A stretch of 64,000 nucleotides of DNA from Halostreptopolyspora alba. GTDB lineage: Bacteria > Actinomycetota > Actinomycetes > Streptosporangiales > Streptosporangiaceae. Under the pieces are notes generated by a model. It was not told where the DNA came from and ran no database searches. It worked only from the letters and a program-made list of their open reading frames with translations. Each line of letters opens with the position of its first letter. Position 1 is the stretch's first letter. Below are positions 1-8,432 of the stretch, one piece after another. Position numbers and translations under genes: made by a program. The stretch spans positions 62,001-126,000 of the forward strand of contig RJMB01000012.1 in the NCBI GenBank assembly GCA_003725585.1, in the 5' to 3' direction.

Positions 1-578
1 TCCGCTCGCACGCGGAAGGGTTCTTGGCCAACTGCGCCGATCCCGAGGGAACGCGGGCACTGTTCGACCGGCAGTACCGGCGTAACGCTGCTGCCCTGCG
101 CCACCAAGTGCGCGGGACCCTAGCCGCTCTGGCCGGAGCGGCGAAACCGCGCGCGGACAGGGCTCCCGATGAACTGGGAGAGTTCACACGGAGATGGGCC
201 ACCCTGGCGAGCACCTACCGCGAACGGGCCCTACCGCTGATCGCAGCTGGTCACATTGGCCTGGATGGAGCGGAGGAGCCGCAGGCGGAAAGTGCGGCGA
301 TGCGCACCAGCGACTTCCACCGGCGGTTGCGTGCCAGTGACAGTTGGGAAGCGCTTCGCGACGCCGAGTGGTTTCGCTGTTACCGCCTGCTCCTCAACTA
401 CCTCTACCTCCAGATGAATCGGATTGGAATCAGCCCTCTCGAACGATTCCTCCTGTGCCACCTCTTGGCGGAGGCCGTCGAGGAGGAGTTCCACGTTCGA
501 GCGTTGGACGTGGTGGAGGCGATTCCGTCCGAGAACGCAGACGACCGGTATCACGACCAGGGAGACCACCGTGTATGA
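1..578 (+). CDS. Thiopeptide/lanthipeptide dehydratase-type protein, C-terminal part (runs in from left edge)
   Basis: The reading frame is open from the left edge to TGA 576-578, so the gene begins outside the window; the TTG at 24 need not be a start. About 190 residues are visible. Near the end is a helical stretch NYLYLQMNRIGISPLERFLL followed by an acidic EAVEEEF. This resembles the C-terminal SpaB_C (thiopeptide-type bacteriocin biosynthesis) domain, which releases glutamate from glutamylated Ser/Thr in split LanB-type dehydratases, as a domain or a stand-alone partner. It overlaps the next flavoprotein gene by 8 bp, so the two are probably translated together as the end of a RiPP operon. 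Family assignment rests on pattern recognition of the C-terminal helix and layout; the rest of the cluster is not visible. Confidence 0.65.
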   Translation, partial: RSHAEGFLANCADPEGTRALFDRQYRRNAAALRHQVRGTLAALAGAAKPRADRAPDELGEFTRRWATLASTYRERALPLIAAGHIGLDGAEEPQAESAAMRTSDFHRRLRASDSWEALRDAEWFRCYRLLLNYLYLQMNRIGISPLERFLLCHLLAEAVEEEFHVRALDVVEAIPSENADDRYHDQGDHRV

Positions 579-1494
579 CGTTACGATCATCGGCGGCGGC
601 CCGGCGGGAACGTCGGCCGCGCTCGCGCTCGGGCGCGCCCGTCGCCGGACCCTGCTGTTCGACAGTGGGCAGGGGCGTAATGGCAGTGCCTCGACGGTGC
701 GCATGTTTTTCTCGCGGGACGGTGCGGCGCCCGAGGATCTGCGGGCCGAGGCGGCGTATCAGCTTGGCTCCTACCCCGATGTGGAGACGCGCGAGCAGCG
801 GGTGGTGACAGCCAAGGGTGCCGGCGACGAATTCGTGGTGCGCACCGAGGACGGCACCACCTACGCGTCGCGCCGACTACTTCTGACAGCCGGGGTCACC
901 GATGTCCTGCCGCCCATTCCGGGGCTGGCTGACCTTTGGGGTAAGAATGCTGTCACCTGTCCCTATTGTCATGGCTGGGAAGTGCGGGACCGGCCACTCG
1001 GTGTTATTATGATGTCGCACGAAGACGTTTATTTTTCACTCATGCTTCTGAAGTGGAGTGTGGACGTTTCGTTCTTCACGAACGGGAGTGCGCTCGACCC
1101 CACAGGGCGATCCACTCTCGAAGGTGCCGGAATTCGAGTGATCGACGGTGATATCGCGGCTGTGAACCGCGACGAGAAAAACGACTCCGTTATTCTTCTG
1201 GCGGGCGGTGCCAGCTTCTCCTGTGCGACTCTGTTCCTGCGTCCTCCCTTCGAGCACAACGGAGGGTTCGTCGACGACCTGGGATGCAGAGTTCTCGATG
1301 ACACCTGTATCGAGGTCGACGAACACGGGCAGACCAGTGTGCCCGGAGTCTACGCCGCGGGGGACCTCGCGCGGCGTCCATCGATGCCCGCTGCGGCCAC
1401 CTACGTGGTCGCCGCCGCTGCGGAAGGAACCCTCGCCGCGCTTTCGATCGACCGCGACATGATGCTCGCCGACATTCCCAAGGGGACCACATGA
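571..1494 (+). CDS. Thioredoxin-reductase-like FAD oxidoreductase with CPYC active site
   Basis: 307 aa from GTG 571, chosen because GGAG sits 7 bp upstream and the Rossmann motif GGGPAG then falls at residues 8-13; the frame is open further upstream but that part is out-of-frame sequence of the previous gene. A redox pair C130-P-Y-C133 followed by HGWE is the hallmark of the GliT/HlmI-like branch of thioredoxin-reductase-fold enzymes that form or protect disulfides in natural products, unlike the CAT/VC motif of true thioredoxin reductases. The second nucleotide-binding half is shorter and divergent. GVYAAGDLARR near the C-terminus is the flavin-binding GD motif. Translationally coupled to the upstream dehydratase-type gene and followed by an ATGA overlap, so it is probably a tailoring or self-protection enzyme of the same peptide pathway. 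Confidence 0.8.
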   Translation: MYDVTIIGGGPAGTSAALALGRARRRTLLFDSGQGRNGSASTVRMFFSRDGAAPEDLRAEAAYQLGSYPDVETREQRVVTAKGAGDEFVVRTEDGTTYASRRLLLTAGVTDVLPPIPGLADLWGKNAVTCPYCHGWEVRDRPLGVIMMSHEDVYFSLMLLKWSVDVSFFTNGSALDPTGRSTLEGAGIRVIDGDIAAVNRDEKNDSVILLAGGASFSCATLFLRPPFEHNGGFVDDLGCRVLDDTCIEVDEHGQTSVPGVYAAGDLARRPSMPAAATYVVAAAAEGTLAALSIDRDMMLADIPKGTT

Positions 1495-2168
1495 CTCGTA
1501 CCGCCCAATCGCGTCCGTCGTCCTCCTGGGGGCGTAGTGCCCTCATCATCGGGGCGCCCCTGGTGCTGACCGTCGTCGCCACGATCCATCCCAAGGGGGC
1601 CGACCTCGCGGCCACGGCCAGCTCCAACGTGGACCTCTGGCTGGTGATCCACGTACTGCAGATACCGGTGTTCGGGCTCGTGGCCCTCGCGCTCTTCCTG
1701 CTGCTGCGCGGTATCAGCGGTATCGCGGCGAGCCTGGCTCGCATCGGTCTGGCGCTGTTCGTCACCTTCTACACCGCCATGGACACCCTGGCTGGAGTGG
1801 CCAGCGGCGTGCTCATCACACGCGCCCAGGGCCTGCCGGAGGAGGAGCGTGACATCGTCATGGACCAAGTGGGGGCGCTGAGCGCCGACTTCTCCGTCCC
1901 CTTCGCCGGGGTCGGTGGCCCCGCGTTCATCATCACGCTGCTCGGCGGGATCGGCTGGGTGCTCGCCACCGTCGCCTCGGGCGTGGCCCTGCGTTCCACC
2001 GGCGCGCCCGGGGGCGCCTGTGTACTCATCGGGCTGGGCGCGATCTACCTTATGCACGACATGCCCACCGCACCTTTCGCGGTGGCGAGCCTGCTCGCGG
2101 GAATCACCTGGGTGGAGTTGGCGGCACGGCGCAGGGTCACGGATTCACCGCACCCCGATCCAGCCTGA
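1491..2168 (+). CDS. Integral membrane protein of unknown function
   Basis: 225 aa. The ATG overlaps the upstream stop codon (ATGA), so it is co-translated with the CPYC flavoenzyme. Six or so hydrophobic segments are visible (around residues 18-36, 48-70, 76-100, 135-160, 170-185, 190-210), with a short polar loop containing EEERD between the third and fourth. No catalytic or transport motif is recognisable; the general layout recalls DUF4386-like six-helix proteins. Because of the coupling it could act in immunity, export or anchoring for the RiPP pathway, but this is inferred only from position. Confidence 0.7.
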   Translation: MTRTAQSRPSSSWGRSALIIGAPLVLTVVATIHPKGADLAATASSNVDLWLVIHVLQIPVFGLVALALFLLLRGISGIAASLARIGLALFVTFYTAMDTLAGVASGVLITRAQGLPEEERDIVMDQVGALSADFSVPFAGVGGPAFIITLLGGIGWVLATVASGVALRSTGAPGGACVLIGLGAIYLMHDMPTAPFAVASLLAGITWVELAARRRVTDSPHPDPA

Positions 2169-2248
2169 CCTGGGCAACGCGTCCCGATCACCATCTCGTG
2201 CCGGTTCTTCGGAGCCGGTGTGCTCCGGTTCCCCGGACACCACCGGCC

Positions 2249-5026
2249 TTACTCCCACTCGTGGGTGGGTATCTGGGATCGGCCAGAGATGCCGAGTTTC
2301 CGGTAGATGCTGGTGAGATGCAGTTCCACGGTTCGCTGGGTGACGAACAGCTGTTGGGAGATCGCGCGATTGGTCATACCGGCGGCCGCGGCCCGGGCCA
2401 CCCGCCGCTCGCTCGAGGTCAGCAGGTCGCCGCTGAGACCGCTCTGGTTGCGCCGCGCGCCGCTGGCTGACAGCTCGGAGGCCGCCTCCACGGCGATACG
2501 CCGCGCGCCACACGCGCGGGCGATCGCCAAGGCACGGCGCAGATGCTCGCGAGCGCGGGACTTGCGGTTCTGGCGACGGCGCGCCCAGCCGAGCGTAAGC
2601 AGCGAGCGCGCCAACTCGACCCGGTGGTTGGCCTCCTCCAGGACACGGGCGGCATGTTCCAGCGGGTCCTCACCGGTGCCGTCCGCGACGCCCATGAGAA
2701 GCCGGGCGATTCCAAGGGCGCGCAGTGCGGTGCCCAACGTTCGCGGTGTGCCCCACCTGTGGGCGTCGTTCAGGGCGTCCTCGGCCAGGTCGAGAGCGGA
2801 GCCATGGTGACCGTGCAGGGCGTGGGCCTCTGCCGCGATCGGTTTCCAGTCGAGGAAGCCGGGACATCGTCCGCCTCGATGGGACGCCAGAAGTCTTCCG
2901 CACCGATGGAGGTCCGTGAGAGCGGATTCGGTCTCGCCTGCCTGGTGGCGCAGATGCCCGCGGCGCAGATGGAACGTGGCGGCTTCCCACGGGTCGGGAG
3001 AGTCAGCGACCGCCGAGTGGTCGGCGAGCACGCTCTCCGCGCGCTCCAGGTCGTCGGACTCCAGCGCTGCCTCGCTCAGGATCGCCCACGAGTAGACGAA
3101 TGGGCCCCGGGAGCGGGCCCCCTCGGACATGCCCATGGCTCTTTCGGACGAGCTGACCGCCTCGGCGATGTCTCCTCGACGCAGGTGGAGTAGTGCGCGC
3201 AGCTCGCGGATGGTGACCTCGGCTCCTCCGTAACGGGGCAGTCCGGCCACCTCGGGTAGCGTCACGAGCTGGCCCGCCGCCTCGTCCAACTCGTCGGCCC
3301 ACACCAGCGGCAGAATCCCCAACAGCACGTGGGGAGAGGGGTCGGCCACACTGCCGGGCGCGAGTTCCATGGCCCGCCGGGATTGGCGCAGCGCGTCCTC
3401 GACGGCGCCGTCCATGGCCGCTACGAGGGACAGGACGACGAGGGCGTGGGGCGTCTCCACGGCCTCGTCCCCCGGCGCCGTCTCGGGGGGCCAGCGCATG
3501 GTGGCGTCGATGTCGACAGGATCGGCGGTGCCCAACGCGTGCAGCGCGATCCGGGCGCGCAGCAGAGCCGCGTGTGGTCCGGTCACGGATGGCCCGTGCG
3601 GCTCGTCGACCTCGGACAGGGCGCGCAGCGCTGCGTCGTGACACTGGGTCCGTGCGAGCGCGTCGGCCAGAGTGGAGGCGGTCCGAACGCGGACCTCGAT
3701 CGACTCCGCCGAGGCATGCGCCTCCCGCAGGCGCGAAAGTGCGGCCCACGGGTCGGCGAGCAGCAGCGTCGTCCCCGTTTCGAGTAGTACATCGGCTCGC
3801 GCGTCACCGTCGGTGGTGTAGGGCAGCGCGCGTTCGAGGAATGCGGAGGCCCCGGTGAGGTCGCCGTCCCCGCGGGCGTGGTGGGCGGCCTCACGCAGGG
3901 CCGTCAGTGCCCAGGAACTCACTGGGCCGGAGGTCCGCAGCAGGTGGAGGCCGGCCTCGCGCGCGCTCCCGGCCCGGTCGCACAGCGACGCCGCGGCGCG
4001 CGTGTGCAGGTCCTGTCGCTGGTGCGCGGAGAGACCCTGGTAAATGGAGGTGGCCACCACCTGGTGCGCGAACGCCACACATGGTCGGATCCTGATGATG
4101 CCCCGTTCCTGAAGCGAGCGGAGGGCGTCGCTGGCCGCGTTGTGGTCCAGACCGGAGGTGGCGGCCGCGAGTTCCGGATCGCAGGTCCTCAGGACTGACA
4201 GGGCGCGCAGCATGTCCTCGGTACCGGGGGGTCCCGTTTGGACCCGGTTCAAGAGAGTGCTCGCGATGCTCAGGGAGCCGAACCGACCGACCTCGTCCAC
4301 GAACTCGGCGGTGGGCCTCCAACGGAGCGTCTCCGCGGCGCGGACGAGTTGCTCCACGAACATCGGGATGCCACCCGTGACATGGTGCACTGCTGACACG
4401 AACGGGGCGTCGGGAGCGCCCAGCCGGGTCCGTAGCATTTCCCCCACGACGCCTACCGTCATGCCGTCCATCACCAGTCTGTGGCACGAGGGGTCGCTGC
4501 TCAGGGTCGCCAGAATGGCTGGGTCGGCACCGTCCTCGCCGGTACTGGCCGACACCGCCAGACCGACGGGGTGGCGGTGCAGACGGTAGGAGAACGCGGC
4601 GAGTTCCCGCAGGGATGAGATGTCGACCATCGGCAGGTCGTCGACGAGGAGCAGTGTGGGCGTTTCCCCGTTCATGTGGTGGATGCGCCATCCCGGCCCG
4701 CCACCGCGAGGTGTCGACGGGTCCCAGCCGGTTCGCGGTGGGCCACTTGCGCTGTTCGCGCGGTCTGTGGGGGATGGGTTCGTCGCCGTGTCGGGACCAT
4801 CCCACAGGCGGCGGGTGACGGTTCCGGGAGCGGAACGTTCGTGGCTGTTCGCTCGTACGAATCTTGTGCTGAACCCCAGAGAACGGGCCATGGCTTCGGT
4901 CGCGTGCAGGTGGCTGGTCTTGCCGGAACCGGGTGGTCCCTCGACGTAGAGGATCCTCCCCTGGCCACGTGCCACTCCACTGAGGAACAGGCGGATCCTC
5001 CGCATGTCGTCGTCACGAAAAAGCAT
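2249..5026 (-). CDS. Large LuxR-family (LAL) ATP-binding transcriptional regulator
   Basis: 925 aa, ATG start preceded by AGGAAAG. An N-terminal STAND/AAA-type NTPase module has Walker A GPPGSGKT (residues 30-37) and a Walker B-like LLLVDDL near residue 125. The middle is a long helical, TPR-like region, and the last 65 residues form a LuxR-type helix-turn-helix (LTSSERRVARAAAAGMTNRA, then VTQRTVELHLTSIYRKLGI). Length of about 900 aa is normal for LAL regulators. It is convergent with the RiPP tail genes and its upstream side is an AT-rich gap, so it likely carries its own promoter. It may regulate the neighbouring natural-product genes, as such proteins often do, but no target site is visible. 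Confidence 0.9.
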   Translation of the reverse strand: MLFRDDDMRRIRLFLSGVARGQGRILYVEGPPGSGKTSHLHATEAMARSLGFSTRFVRANSHERSAPGTVTRRLWDGPDTATNPSPTDRANSASGPPRTGWDPSTPRGGGPGWRIHHMNGETPTLLLVDDLPMVDISSLRELAAFSYRLHRHPVGLAVSASTGEDGADPAILATLSSDPSCHRLVMDGMTVGVVGEMLRTRLGAPDAPFVSAVHHVTGGIPMFVEQLVRAAETLRWRPTAEFVDEVGRFGSLSIASTLLNRVQTGPPGTEDMLRALSVLRTCDPELAAATSGLDHNAASDALRSLQERGIIRIRPCVAFAHQVVATSIYQGLSAHQRQDLHTRAAASLCDRAGSAREAGLHLLRTSGPVSSWALTALREAAHHARGDGDLTGASAFLERALPYTTDGDARADVLLETGTTLLLADPWAALSRLREAHASAESIEVRVRTASTLADALARTQCHDAALRALSEVDEPHGPSVTGPHAALLRARIALHALGTADPVDIDATMRWPPETAPGDEAVETPHALVVLSLVAAMDGAVEDALRQSRRAMELAPGSVADPSPHVLLGILPLVWADELDEAAGQLVTLPEVAGLPRYGGAEVTIRELRALLHLRRGDIAEAVSSSERAMGMSEGARSRGPFVYSWAILSEAALESDDLERAESVLADHSAVADSPDPWEAATFHLRRGHLRHQAGETESALTDLHRCGRLLASHRGGRCPGFLDWKPIAAEAHALHGHHGSALDLAEDALNDAHRWGTPRTLGTALRALGIARLLMGVADGTGEDPLEHAARVLEEANHRVELARSLLTLGWARRRQNRKSRAREHLRRALAIARACGARRIAVEAASELSASGARRNQSGLSGDLLTSSERRVARAAAAGMTNRAISQQLFVTQRTVELHLTSIYRKLGISGRSQIPTHEWE

Positions 5027-5451
5027 TCGCTTTCCTGTTTTTATTGGGTTTTTCTCAAATATCGGAGAATCCTTCCCGGATGGCCAAATATTTATTAATT
5101 GTTCTTTTCATTTTATTGTTTCTTCCTGTGTGGTGTCAAAGGTGTTTCCGGGTTTCAAGATCTTTTTGGGTGCGAGTCCCCTCTTTTGTTGGATTTTCGG
5201 CGTCTCGTTCGAATGCAGGTCAGGCGACCCTCTCGTGACAAGGAAGGGACTGTTCGTGTTCGGTTGGCCACGCGTGGGCATTCTGCGCTAACCGGTTCCG
5301 GCCATCAGGCGGAGCGGGCTTGACATGCGTCGGGTTGTTTCTTTCCCGTGGGGTCAACCGGCGATGGGAGTTCCGAATCATGTTCGATCGAACGTCAAGT
5401 CCTGGAGGCCGGGGCTGCGGATTAGCGACTCGACTTTTGGGGCCTCGTCGG
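5027..5451. other. Gene-free AT-rich gap with a 12-bp palindrome
   Basis: Between the start of the LuxR regulator and the downstream end of the symporter operon. The stretch 5027-5200 is strikingly AT-rich with T runs for this genome and probably holds the regulator promoter. A perfect palindrome GTTCGATCGAAC lies at 5382-5393. I see no convincing coding frame here. Confidence 0.5.
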
Positions 5452-5736
5452 TCATGGTGAGGTATCCGAGGTCCCAGAGTGGGGTTCCGCGTTTCTTCGG
5501 AGAGAACCGGGCTCCCCACCGTCGAACCCACCTTCGAGCTGGTGGACAACCCGGCCATCCTCGACAATCTCCGCGACCCACGTGGGTGCCGTTACGGTCC
5601 GCCCGTCCGTTGTCTGTTCCGTGGGGCGACCACAGAGGGACCACACGTTCCCCGGGACAACGGGTGGGGTGTCGGCAGTGGTGTTGTGGACACCCGTCCG
5701 GAGGTCGCACGAGGTCTCTCCGGCATCGCGGGCCAC
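5452..5736 (-). CDS. Small protein, possibly translated from the symporter mRNA (uncertain)
   Basis: A 94-aa frame whose GTG directly follows the symporter stop codon (TGAGTG). It has a central stretch GNVWSLCGRPTEQTTDGRTV and an acidic segment WVAEIVEDG, no membrane segment, and only moderately GC-biased third codon positions. I do not recognise a family. Immediate coupling to a transporter gene argues for translation; the weak codon bias towards the 3' end and the low-complexity tail argue that it could be chance. Confidence 0.35.
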   Translation of the reverse strand: MARDAGETSCDLRTGVHNTTADTPPVVPGNVWSLCGRPTEQTTDGRTVTAPTWVAEIVEDGRVVHQLEGGFDGGEPGSLRRNAEPHSGTSDTSP

Positions 5737-7323
5737 TCAGACGAACGGAACCACGGAGGCGACGGTGACCACACCGAGCGCCAGCGTGAGCACGCGGTAG
5801 TTCTTGTACCAGGGAACGCCGGAGAGTTCGGCGGACTCCCGGCGCCAGGTGGCCCGGCTCCAGGTGATCTCTGCGGTCCTCGGGGGCGGCGGGTCCGTGG
5901 CCAGGGAGATGGCCACGAACACGACAAGGCTGATGAGGAACATGATCCCCGTCGCGTACAGGAACTGGATGTCGAACAACCCGAGGACCTCGCCGAGGAG
6001 GAACGCCACCAGCCCGAACGGGACGACGGCGAGAGTCCAGAAACCCGCCGCCGTGGACGCGCGCCGCCAGAACAGGCCACCGAGGAGCACCACGACCAGT
6101 GGCATTGTCACGTACCCCAGGAACGACTGGAAGTAGGCCACGATGCCGCTGAAGGTCGTGATCACCGGTGCCCACAGGGCCGCGACCACCATGAAGACAC
6201 CAACGAGTATCCGTCCCATGGTCAGCAGCTGTCGTTCGGTGAACTCGCGTTTCCCCTGTTTGATGAAGTCGTTGACGACCAGGCTGGAGGCGCCGTTGAG
6301 TACCGAGTCGAGGGTGGACATCAGCGCGAACACCAGGGCCGCGACAACCACACCGCGCATGCCGACGGGCAGGTAGTCGAACACCAGCGCCGGCCAGACG
6401 AGATCGCTGTTGGTCACCTCGTCCTGGTCGTAGATGCCGCGGCCGAGAACGCCCGGAAAGATCAGGAGAACCAGGACGGGCAACTGGAGGGCACCGGCGA
6501 ACAGTGCCCCCCAGCGCCCGTGGTCGATGTTCTTGGCCGCGAGAATGCGTTGGACGACGATGTGGTTGGTGACCCACACGTAGAACGACAGCCAGATCGC
6601 TCCGGTGAAGATTCCCGGCCAGGGGAGGAAATCGTCGTCGGCGGGTGGCGCCACCGTGAATCCGCCCTCTGGCGCCAGTTCGGGCAGCGTCGACCACTCG
6701 TACCCGAACTCGGCGAAGACGGTGATGAAGAGCGCGGCTCCGGCGGCGAACAGCACGATTCCCTGGATGGTGTCGGTGATCATGACCGATTTCAGTCCGC
6801 CGACCAGGACGTATCCCCCACCGAGCAACGCGATGAGCGCTATGTGGACGCCCAGCGGAACCTCGGGGAAGATCAGTGACAGCACCAGTGACCCGGCGAA
6901 CATCGCCCCGGCACTGTCCAAAAGCATGGCCGTGACGACGGTGAAACCCGAGAACGCGTACCGGGCCCGCCGGTCGTAGCGTCGTTCGAGGAACTCCGGA
7001 ACGGTGGTGATTCTGGACTGTAGGTAGAAGGGCAGGATCAGCAGGGCGAACACGAGCAGCACGACAGTGGCGACCCACTCGAAGTTCCAGACGGAGATTC
7101 CCGTCTCGAACCCGGCCCCCGCCAGCCCCAGATACTGAGTCCCGCTGAACTGGGTCGCGAAGAGGGAGAACCCGACGACCGGCCACACCATCGTACGCCC
7201 GGCGAGGAAGTAGCTTTCCGTGCCTTCCTGCCTGCGTCCGACCCAGATGGCGAACCCGACCATCGCGATCACGAACACCACGATGACGAGCATGTCGATC
7301 GGACCGAGGTCGAAATCCGGCAT
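5737..7323 (-). CDS. Sodium:solute symporter (SSS family)
   Basis: 528 aa with about 13 hydrophobic segments, the expected size for SSS permeases. The N-terminus carries the typical family pattern GRRQEGTESYFLAGRTMVWP and then GFSLFATQFSGTQYLGLAG; SSLVVNDFIK and MSTLDSVLNGASSLVV (around residue 330) match the conserved sodium-site helix region. It likely imports a small organic solute with Na+; the substrate cannot be read from sequence. ATG with TAGGAG upstream; only 9 bp separate it from the universal stress protein stop codon, so both are in one operon with the stress protein first. Confidence 0.9.
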   Translation of the reverse strand: MPDFDLGPIDMLVIVVFVIAMVGFAIWVGRRQEGTESYFLAGRTMVWPVVGFSLFATQFSGTQYLGLAGAGFETGISVWNFEWVATVVLLVFALLILPFYLQSRITTVPEFLERRYDRRARYAFSGFTVVTAMLLDSAGAMFAGSLVLSLIFPEVPLGVHIALIALLGGGYVLVGGLKSVMITDTIQGIVLFAAGAALFITVFAEFGYEWSTLPELAPEGGFTVAPPADDDFLPWPGIFTGAIWLSFYVWVTNHIVVQRILAAKNIDHGRWGALFAGALQLPVLVLLIFPGVLGRGIYDQDEVTNSDLVWPALVFDYLPVGMRGVVVAALVFALMSTLDSVLNGASSLVVNDFIKQGKREFTERQLLTMGRILVGVFMVVAALWAPVITTFSGIVAYFQSFLGYVTMPLVVVLLGGLFWRRASTAAGFWTLAVVPFGLVAFLLGEVLGLFDIQFLYATGIMFLISLVVFVAISLATDPPPPRTAEITWSRATWRRESAELSGVPWYKNYRVLTLALGVVTVASVVPFV

Positions 7324-7332
7324 CCCTGGCTC

Positions 7333-7827
7333 CTACCGCTGGTCACCTTGTCGCCGAGCACCGGTGGTACCTGGCTGCGCTCGGGCTTGTTCCGAATGAA
7401 CGGTCAGGACTGAGCAGGGCGCCTCACGCACGAGTGACACGGACAGGTCGCCCAGCGCGTAGCGCTGGCTGGGACTCCTCCCGCGGGCGCCGACAACCAG
7501 CAGTCCGGATCCGAGTTCCTCAGCGGCGGCGGTCACCGTCGCCTCGATCCGCCGGCCCAGCCGGACCCACGCGTGGTCGAGGCGGAGGCCCTTGGCCGAG
7601 ACTTCCCGGACTCGACGGTCAACGAGTTCTTCTCCCTCGGCGTGTAACCGTTCGGTGTGGGCCGTTGTGACCGTGGTCCCGACCACACTGGGTGACAACG
7701 ACTTGGAGTGCACGAGCGACAACGAGGCCCCCGTTGCGAGCGCCAACTCCACAGCCGTGTCGAGTGCCCGGTCCGATTCGGGGGATCCGTCGTCCGCCAC
7801 GAGTATCGAGGTGGGAAACGAAGCCAT
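7333..7827 (-). CDS. Universal stress protein (UspA family)
   Basis: 164 aa from ATG 7827, which has a strong GGAGG-type ribosome site; the open frame extends further upstream but that part lacks protein-like composition. The start SILVADDGSPESDRAL is the canonical first strand and Asp. The C-terminal ATP loop reads GARGRSPSQRYALGDLS: the G-2x-G-9x-G spacing is kept, but the residue after the last Gly is Asp rather than the usual Ser/Thr, so nucleotide binding may be altered. Leads the symporter operon, an arrangement suggesting a regulatory or stress link to solute uptake. Confidence 0.88.
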   Translation of the reverse strand: MASFPTSILVADDGSPESDRALDTAVELALATGASLSLVHSKSLSPSVVGTTVTTAHTERLHAEGEELVDRRVREVSAKGLRLDHAWVRLGRRIEATVTAAAEELGSGLLVVGARGRSPSQRYALGDLSVSLVREAPCSVLTVHSEQARAQPGTTGARRQGDQR

Positions 7828-8432
7828 CGAGGAGCCTCCCCTGCTGGGCACTACGACTGGGTCTCCAGTCACCGCGCTGGACACGCGGGTCGCTTCGGTT
7901 GGCCGTTCCGGTTCTCCACATCGGGAGATGAAGTGGTGGGAACGTCGCGTCCGGCCCTCCCGCTGCCCGGACAGCCGGCCGACGTCGACATTGTTCGTGG
8001 TGGTTCTGTTGTTCGGAGCGGTCGGTGACGGCCGCGGGGCGAGCTCAGTGGCCCGGAGCGATCGCTCGTACGAGAGCCACACAGGAGATCACCCAATGTC
8101 ATTGAATAGCTATCCAGAGTGACGAAACTCAAACTCACCCATGGTGACCGAAGTCGCCGACCTCTCCCCGGTCGGTGTGCCCGTGGTGCCCGTGCTGTTC
8201 TCCGTGGCCGCGCGGCCCCGAGCGGCGAGGCGGCGAACTCCGGAGTGTCGAAGACCCCGCCGGCGATGGGGCGGTGCGGGGCGGAGCCCTCCCCCACACG
8301 ACGGCCCACGCCTCCTCACGGAAACATCCGCCGATCTCCAGACCCGATCTGAGTCGCGGTCGTGGTGCGACTCGCCCCGCCGTTCCCACGATCCCGGAAG
8401 ACGGAGGTCCGAGGTCCGGGGAGGGCGGAGCC
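7828..8432. other. Gene-free region between stress protein and MFS gene
   Basis: About 600 bp. It should contain the promoter of the minus-strand stress protein operon near its left end and the 3' end of the MFS transcript at its right end. Open frames exist on both strands, but their products are arginine/proline-rich and look like GC-driven chance frames. No RNA gene or repeat was recognised. Confidence 0.4.

Noticed and set aside
5479-6879. 466-codon plus-strand frame opposite the symporter
   Set aside because: Composition (Glu/Arg/Gly/Gln repeats) is that of an antisense frame of a GC-rich membrane gene.
5378-7186. 600-codon open frame on the minus strand over the symporter
   Set aside because: Product is Arg/Gly/His-rich with no hydrophobic or family pattern; it is the shifted frame of the SSS gene, which has clear transporter motifs.
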